DNA of 7,296 bases from JAUVXJ01 sp034430275 (GTDB lineage: Bacteria; Chloroflexota; Anaerolineae; UBA7937; B3-Chlor). The position numbers and the translations under genes are program-made. Location: assembly GCA_034430275.1 (NCBI GenBank), contig DAOUEW010000091.1, forward strand, positions 1 through 7,296. Direction: 5' to 3'. Positions 4,941 to 7,296 of this stretch are shown here, piece after piece. The notes beneath the pieces were generated by a model. The model saw nothing but the letters and a program-made list of their open reading frames with translations, did not search any database and was not told where the DNA came from. Numbering within the stretch: the first letter of the stretch is position 1; each line of letters begins with the position of its first letter.

Positions 4941-5927
4941 CAACTCTGGGGTCAGCAGAACGACGTTGCCGGTGACCGAGCCGCTCTCCAGCAGTTTGTT
5001 GGCCCTGGCCGCCTCGAGGATAGGGAACTTCGCGGCGATGAGGGGTTTGATCTGGCCTTTTCCGAGCAGCTTGAACAGCTCTGCCCAGTCTTCCTTGTTC
5101 TCGTTGATGTCCCCTCTGTGCGTCCCATACCCCTTGATCGACTTTCCATTCGGCACCAGGTTGTACAGAAGCAACTTGGCCACAAGAAGCAAGAAGCGTG
5201 AGAAACTCTGCGGTCCACCGTAGTGCACCAACACGCCTCCACGCCGCAACACCGCCAATCCACGCTCGAAGTACTCCTCACCCATGCCATTGAAGACGGA
5301 ATCGAGGCCCTCGGGCTCCGCTTGTCGGATCACTTCCACGAAATCCTGGGTGTGGTAGTCGATGGGCACCGCACCCAGATCGGTCAGAACGTCGTGCTTG
5401 CTGCGAGAGGCGATCCCGTACATGGCGAGATGCGCCAGCTTGCCAAGTTCGAGGAAAGCGGTTCCCACGCCGCCGCTGGCGCCGACGATGAGTACTTTGT
5501 CGCCTGGCTTGACCTGTACCACCTTGTGCAGCACCTGGTAGGCAACGAGGTAGTTGAGGATCAGTACCACGGCCTCCGCCGGGTCCAGGGTGGCAGGAAC
5601 GTGAACGAGCTGGTCCTCGCCCAGGTAGATGTACTCGGCATGCCCCCCGAACTGAGTCAGAGCAGCGACGCGGTCACCAGGGGCCACGCTGGTGACACCT
5701 TCGCCCACCGCGTCTGCCTCACCGAGGATGCTGTAGCCCGGCACGAAAGGTGGCTTGGCCAGAAACGGCCGGTTGCCACGCCGGACTGCGACGTCGTCCT
5801 GGCACACGGGCGTGGCCAGGATTCTGATCCGGACCTCGCCGGGTGACGGTTCGCGGAGATCATTCTCGATCACCTGGAGGGCGTCCAGGCCCCCTCTTCT
5901 GGTTACGACGATGCTCTTGTAGCGCAT
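4935..5927 (-). CDS. Zinc-independent medium-chain dehydrogenase/reductase (quinone oxidoreductase-like)
   Basis: A 330-residue MDR-superfamily enzyme of usual length. The N-terminal GroES-like domain carries EPSPGEVRIRILATPVCQDDVAVRRG (26-51), PPFVPGYSILGEADAVGEGV (59-78) and PGDRVAAL. The Rossmann domain follows, with GDKVLIVGASGGVGTAFLELGKLA (142-165); GASGGVG (149-155) is the dinucleotide loop. Then come IASRSKHDVLTDLGA, and a hydrophobic segment FLLLVAKLLLYNLVPNGKSIKGYG (245-268) and the C-terminal IKPLIAAKFPILEAARANKLLESGSVTGNVVL. The cysteine cluster that binds structural zinc and the usual catalytic zinc ligands are absent, so NAD(P)H-dependent reduction of a quinone or enone is expected; the substrate is unknown. 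The hydrophobic stretch with PNGK recalls the MDR8 subgroup as I remember it. The ATG at 5927 has AGGAG (5939-5943) at a slightly long 11-base spacing. No operon partner is clear: gaps of 157 and 164 bases flank it. Confidence 0.9.
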   Translation of the reverse strand: MRYKSIVVTRRGGLDALQVIENDLREPSPGEVRIRILATPVCQDDVAVRRGNRPFLAKPPFVPGYSILGEADAVGEGVTSVAPGDRVAALTQFGGHAEYIYLGEDQLVHVPATLDPAEAVVLILNYLVAYQVLHKVVQVKPGDKVLIVGASGGVGTAFLELGKLAHLAMYGIASRSKHDVLTDLGAVPIDYHTQDFVEVIRQAEPEGLDSVFNGMGEEYFERGLAVLRRGGVLVHYGGPQSFSRFLLLVAKLLLYNLVPNGKSIKGYGTHRGDINENKEDWAELFKLLGKGQIKPLIAAKFPILEAARANKLLESGSVTGNVVLLTPELL

Positions 5928-5997
5928 GCTTCACTTGTCTCCTATTGGACACCGGTGGTCAGAGCAGAGCCGAGGCCAACGGACGTCTGTGCTGGTC

Positions 5998-6052
5998 GGC
6001 ACATTGACAACTCGCGGCCCAGGGACCGGCAGCTCATCAATCAATATGTGCC
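5998..6052. repeat. Long-loop inverted repeat between the beta-propeller and MDR genes
   Basis: GGCACATTGA (5998-6007) pairs with TCAATATGTGCC (6041-6052): seven pairs (GGCACAT/ATGTGCC), a two-base bulge, then three pairs. The intervening 33 bases are GC-rich and could fold further. It lies 33 bases after the stop of the propeller gene and 71 bases before the MDR start, so it may act as a transcript-end structure or a leader element. No U-run follows on the minus strand, which argues against a classical terminator. Confidence 0.3.
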
Positions 6053-6084
6053 ACGATACGCCCAGGCACACAAGGGAGCCTTAC

Positions 6085-7296
6085 TTAGCGTAGAGCGAGT
6101 GGCTGGTAAGCCCTGTGGCTGGCCCATTGCCATATCCGGTAGAGCCCATCGGGCGAATTGAGGAAGATGTCTCCGGTCGAATTCCTATTCGCATACCCGC
6201 CGTCGACAGGCAGGTTCGAGCCAAATAGCCTAGCCTGGCCACTAGGAGCGAGCTGATAGAGCAGGAAATCGGGGTTGAGGAGCCACCAGATGTATCCGCT
6301 GGCATCGACACTGAAGCTGCCCATGGGACAACAGCCGAACCGGTTGACCTGCACCACGATCTCTGAGGCCTCGCTGATCAGGTAGAGACGCAGTATCCAT
6401 CGATCAACCTCGGGACCGGACATGAAGCGGGCCTGCTCGCTCGCAAACGCGTAGAGAGTGCCGTCAGGTGCAAAGTCCAAGAGCACCTCGATGGGTTCCT
6501 TCGGTACCTTCACGTGGTACTCATTGACTTTGCCCAGTGAGGAAAACTCAACCACCACGGCGCGAGCCGGATCGAGTGGGTCTTTGCCGCCATAGCCGAA
6601 GACGTGCCCCGTGATGGGATGGACGGCCACGGATCCTATCCCGGCACTGGCAGAATCGGGTACCAGCGTTGGCGTAACAGTGCCGTTAGCCACGAAGTAG
6701 ACCCCGCTGCTGGTCTCTGTGCCGAGCGAGATATACAGCCCCCCACTAGAGTCGAAGGCGAGGCCGTGGATACTGCCCACCAAACCATCGAGGTATGTAT
6801 CGTGCGAGCCATCTGAAGTGAAGCGCTCGATTTGCGATGCGGGAGAGGTCCCGCAGCCGTTCACGCTGAGGTACAGAGCCTGATCCGGGCCAATATCAGC
6901 CGCGTTTGAGTTCGACCATGGCTGGTGAATCACCAGTCCACCGTCACCCGTGCTGAAGTCAGCCCAGGTGATCAAGTTGTCTGCCCAGGCGGCGAAAATG
7001 GCTCTATCCGAACTGTCAAAGGCCACGCCGGCCGGGCACCTGATCACCGGACAGGCGGCATTGGGCGCCGTCATCTCGGTGAAGAGTCCGGTCGCGGGAT
7101 CGAACTTGGCGAAACGTTCCTTGGCGTTGTTGACGTACAGGTCTCCTGCCTGATCGAAGGCCAGTTCGGTGTTGTCTTCTGCAATGTCCGCCACCACAGT
7201 GTAGGTACCAGTGGAAGTCAGTTGAATGAGTTTCCCAACGCCGATATCGGAGACGAAGATCGTATTCTCATCAGAGGCCACGAGGTCGTAGGCGGA
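6085..7296 (-). CDS. Beta-propeller (NHL/SMP-30-like) repeat protein, C-terminal part (start outside window)
   Basis: 403 residues are visible and the frame is open to the window edge, so the N-terminus, including any signal peptide, is missing. A GTG at 7281 could serve as a start, but the residues upstream (SAYDL) continue a repeat, so I treat the gene as partial. About nine blade-like repeats of roughly 38-48 residues can be seen, each with a pattern such as 'GLAFDSSGGLYIS': VASDENTIFVSD (6-17), LAFDQAGDLYVNN (45-57), VAFDSSDRAIFAA (91-103), DIGPDQALYLSVN (134-146), LAFDSSGGLYISL (179-191), VAVHPITGHVFGYG (223-236), LDFAPDGTLYAFA (273-285), FSVDASGYIWWLL (328-340) and RNSTGDIFLNS (371-381). 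This is typical of NHL, SMP-30 or streptogramin-lyase-like propellers, which often are extracytoplasmic binding or scaffold proteins. Cysteines at 82, 87, 148, 150, 322 and 323 could form disulphides, fitting an exported protein. Ligand and partner are unknown. It ends in a charged tail with no membrane anchor. Confidence 0.8.
   Translation of the reverse strand, partial: SAYDLVASDENTIFVSDIGVGKLIQLTSTGTYTVVADIAEDNTELAFDQAGDLYVNNAKERFAKFDPATGLFTEMTAPNAACPVIRCPAGVAFDSSDRAIFAAWADNLITWADFSTGDGGLVIHQPWSNSNAADIGPDQALYLSVNGCGTSPASQIERFTSDGSHDTYLDGLVGSIHGLAFDSSGGLYISLGTETSSGVYFVANGTVTPTLVPDSASAGIGSVAVHPITGHVFGYGGKDPLDPARAVVVEFSSLGKVNEYHVKVPKEPIEVLLDFAPDGTLYAFASEQARFMSGPEVDRWILRLYLISEASEIVVQVNRFGCCPMGSFSVDASGYIWWLLNPDFLLYQLAPSGQARLFGSNLPVDGGYANRNSTGDIFLNSPDGLYRIWQWASHRAYQPLALR

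Noticed and set aside
5223..5846. Long plus-strand open frame of 207 residues opposite the MDR enzyme
   Set aside because: It is a GC-driven shadow: the minus strand encodes a complete oxidoreductase with a GASGGVG loop over the same bases.

Overview
The window looks like a stretch of chromosome from a GC-rich (by eye roughly 58%) anaerobic or facultatively anaerobic bacterium. The nickel/carbon monoxide dehydrogenase maturation genes cooC and cooT, a DUF1638 protein and two flavodoxins all point to anaerobic C1 or redox metabolism. Chloroflexota (Dehalococcoidia or Anaerolineae) is my best guess from the feel of the proteins, but it is an inference; there is no rRNA or phylogenetic marker here. 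Every convincing gene is on the minus strand, so transcription runs from high to low coordinates. No plus-strand gene, tRNA, rRNA, insertion sequence or CRISPR array was found.

Layout in transcription order: (1) 7296-6085, a secreted-looking or scaffold-type beta-propeller protein whose start lies outside the window; (2) 5927-4935, a zinc-free medium-chain quinone-oxidoreductase-like enzyme; (3) 4770-4264, a HemG-like flavodoxin; (4) 4100-3282, a multi-pass membrane protein of unknown function; (5) 3136-2687, a short flavodoxin; (6) a gene-free stretch of 537 bases (2686-2150); (7) 2149-1379 cooC and 1366-1163 cooT, only 12 bases apart; (8) a 246-base gap with two dyad-symmetric sites; (9) 916-260, a DUF1638 protein; (10) 194 to the window start, the N-terminal part of a YkoF/MTH1187-type thiamine-binding protein, not closed within the window.

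The most coherent block is cooC-cooT-DUF1638-YkoF-like. CooC and CooT are established nickel-handling accessory proteins for carbon monoxide dehydrogenase. DUF1638 proteins are, to my recollection, often encoded near corrinoid methyltransferases. The block may therefore serve a CODH/ACS or corrinoid methyl-transfer system encoded elsewhere. The upstream block (flavodoxin, membrane protein, flavodoxin, MDR oxidoreductase) has gaps of about 145-165 bases and good individual ribosome sites, so it reads as separately expressed redox genes rather than a tight operon. I did not find a clearly new system. The points worth a second look are the DUF1638 linkage to nickel genes, the dyads upstream of DUF1638 and cooC, and the gene-free stretch upstream of cooC.
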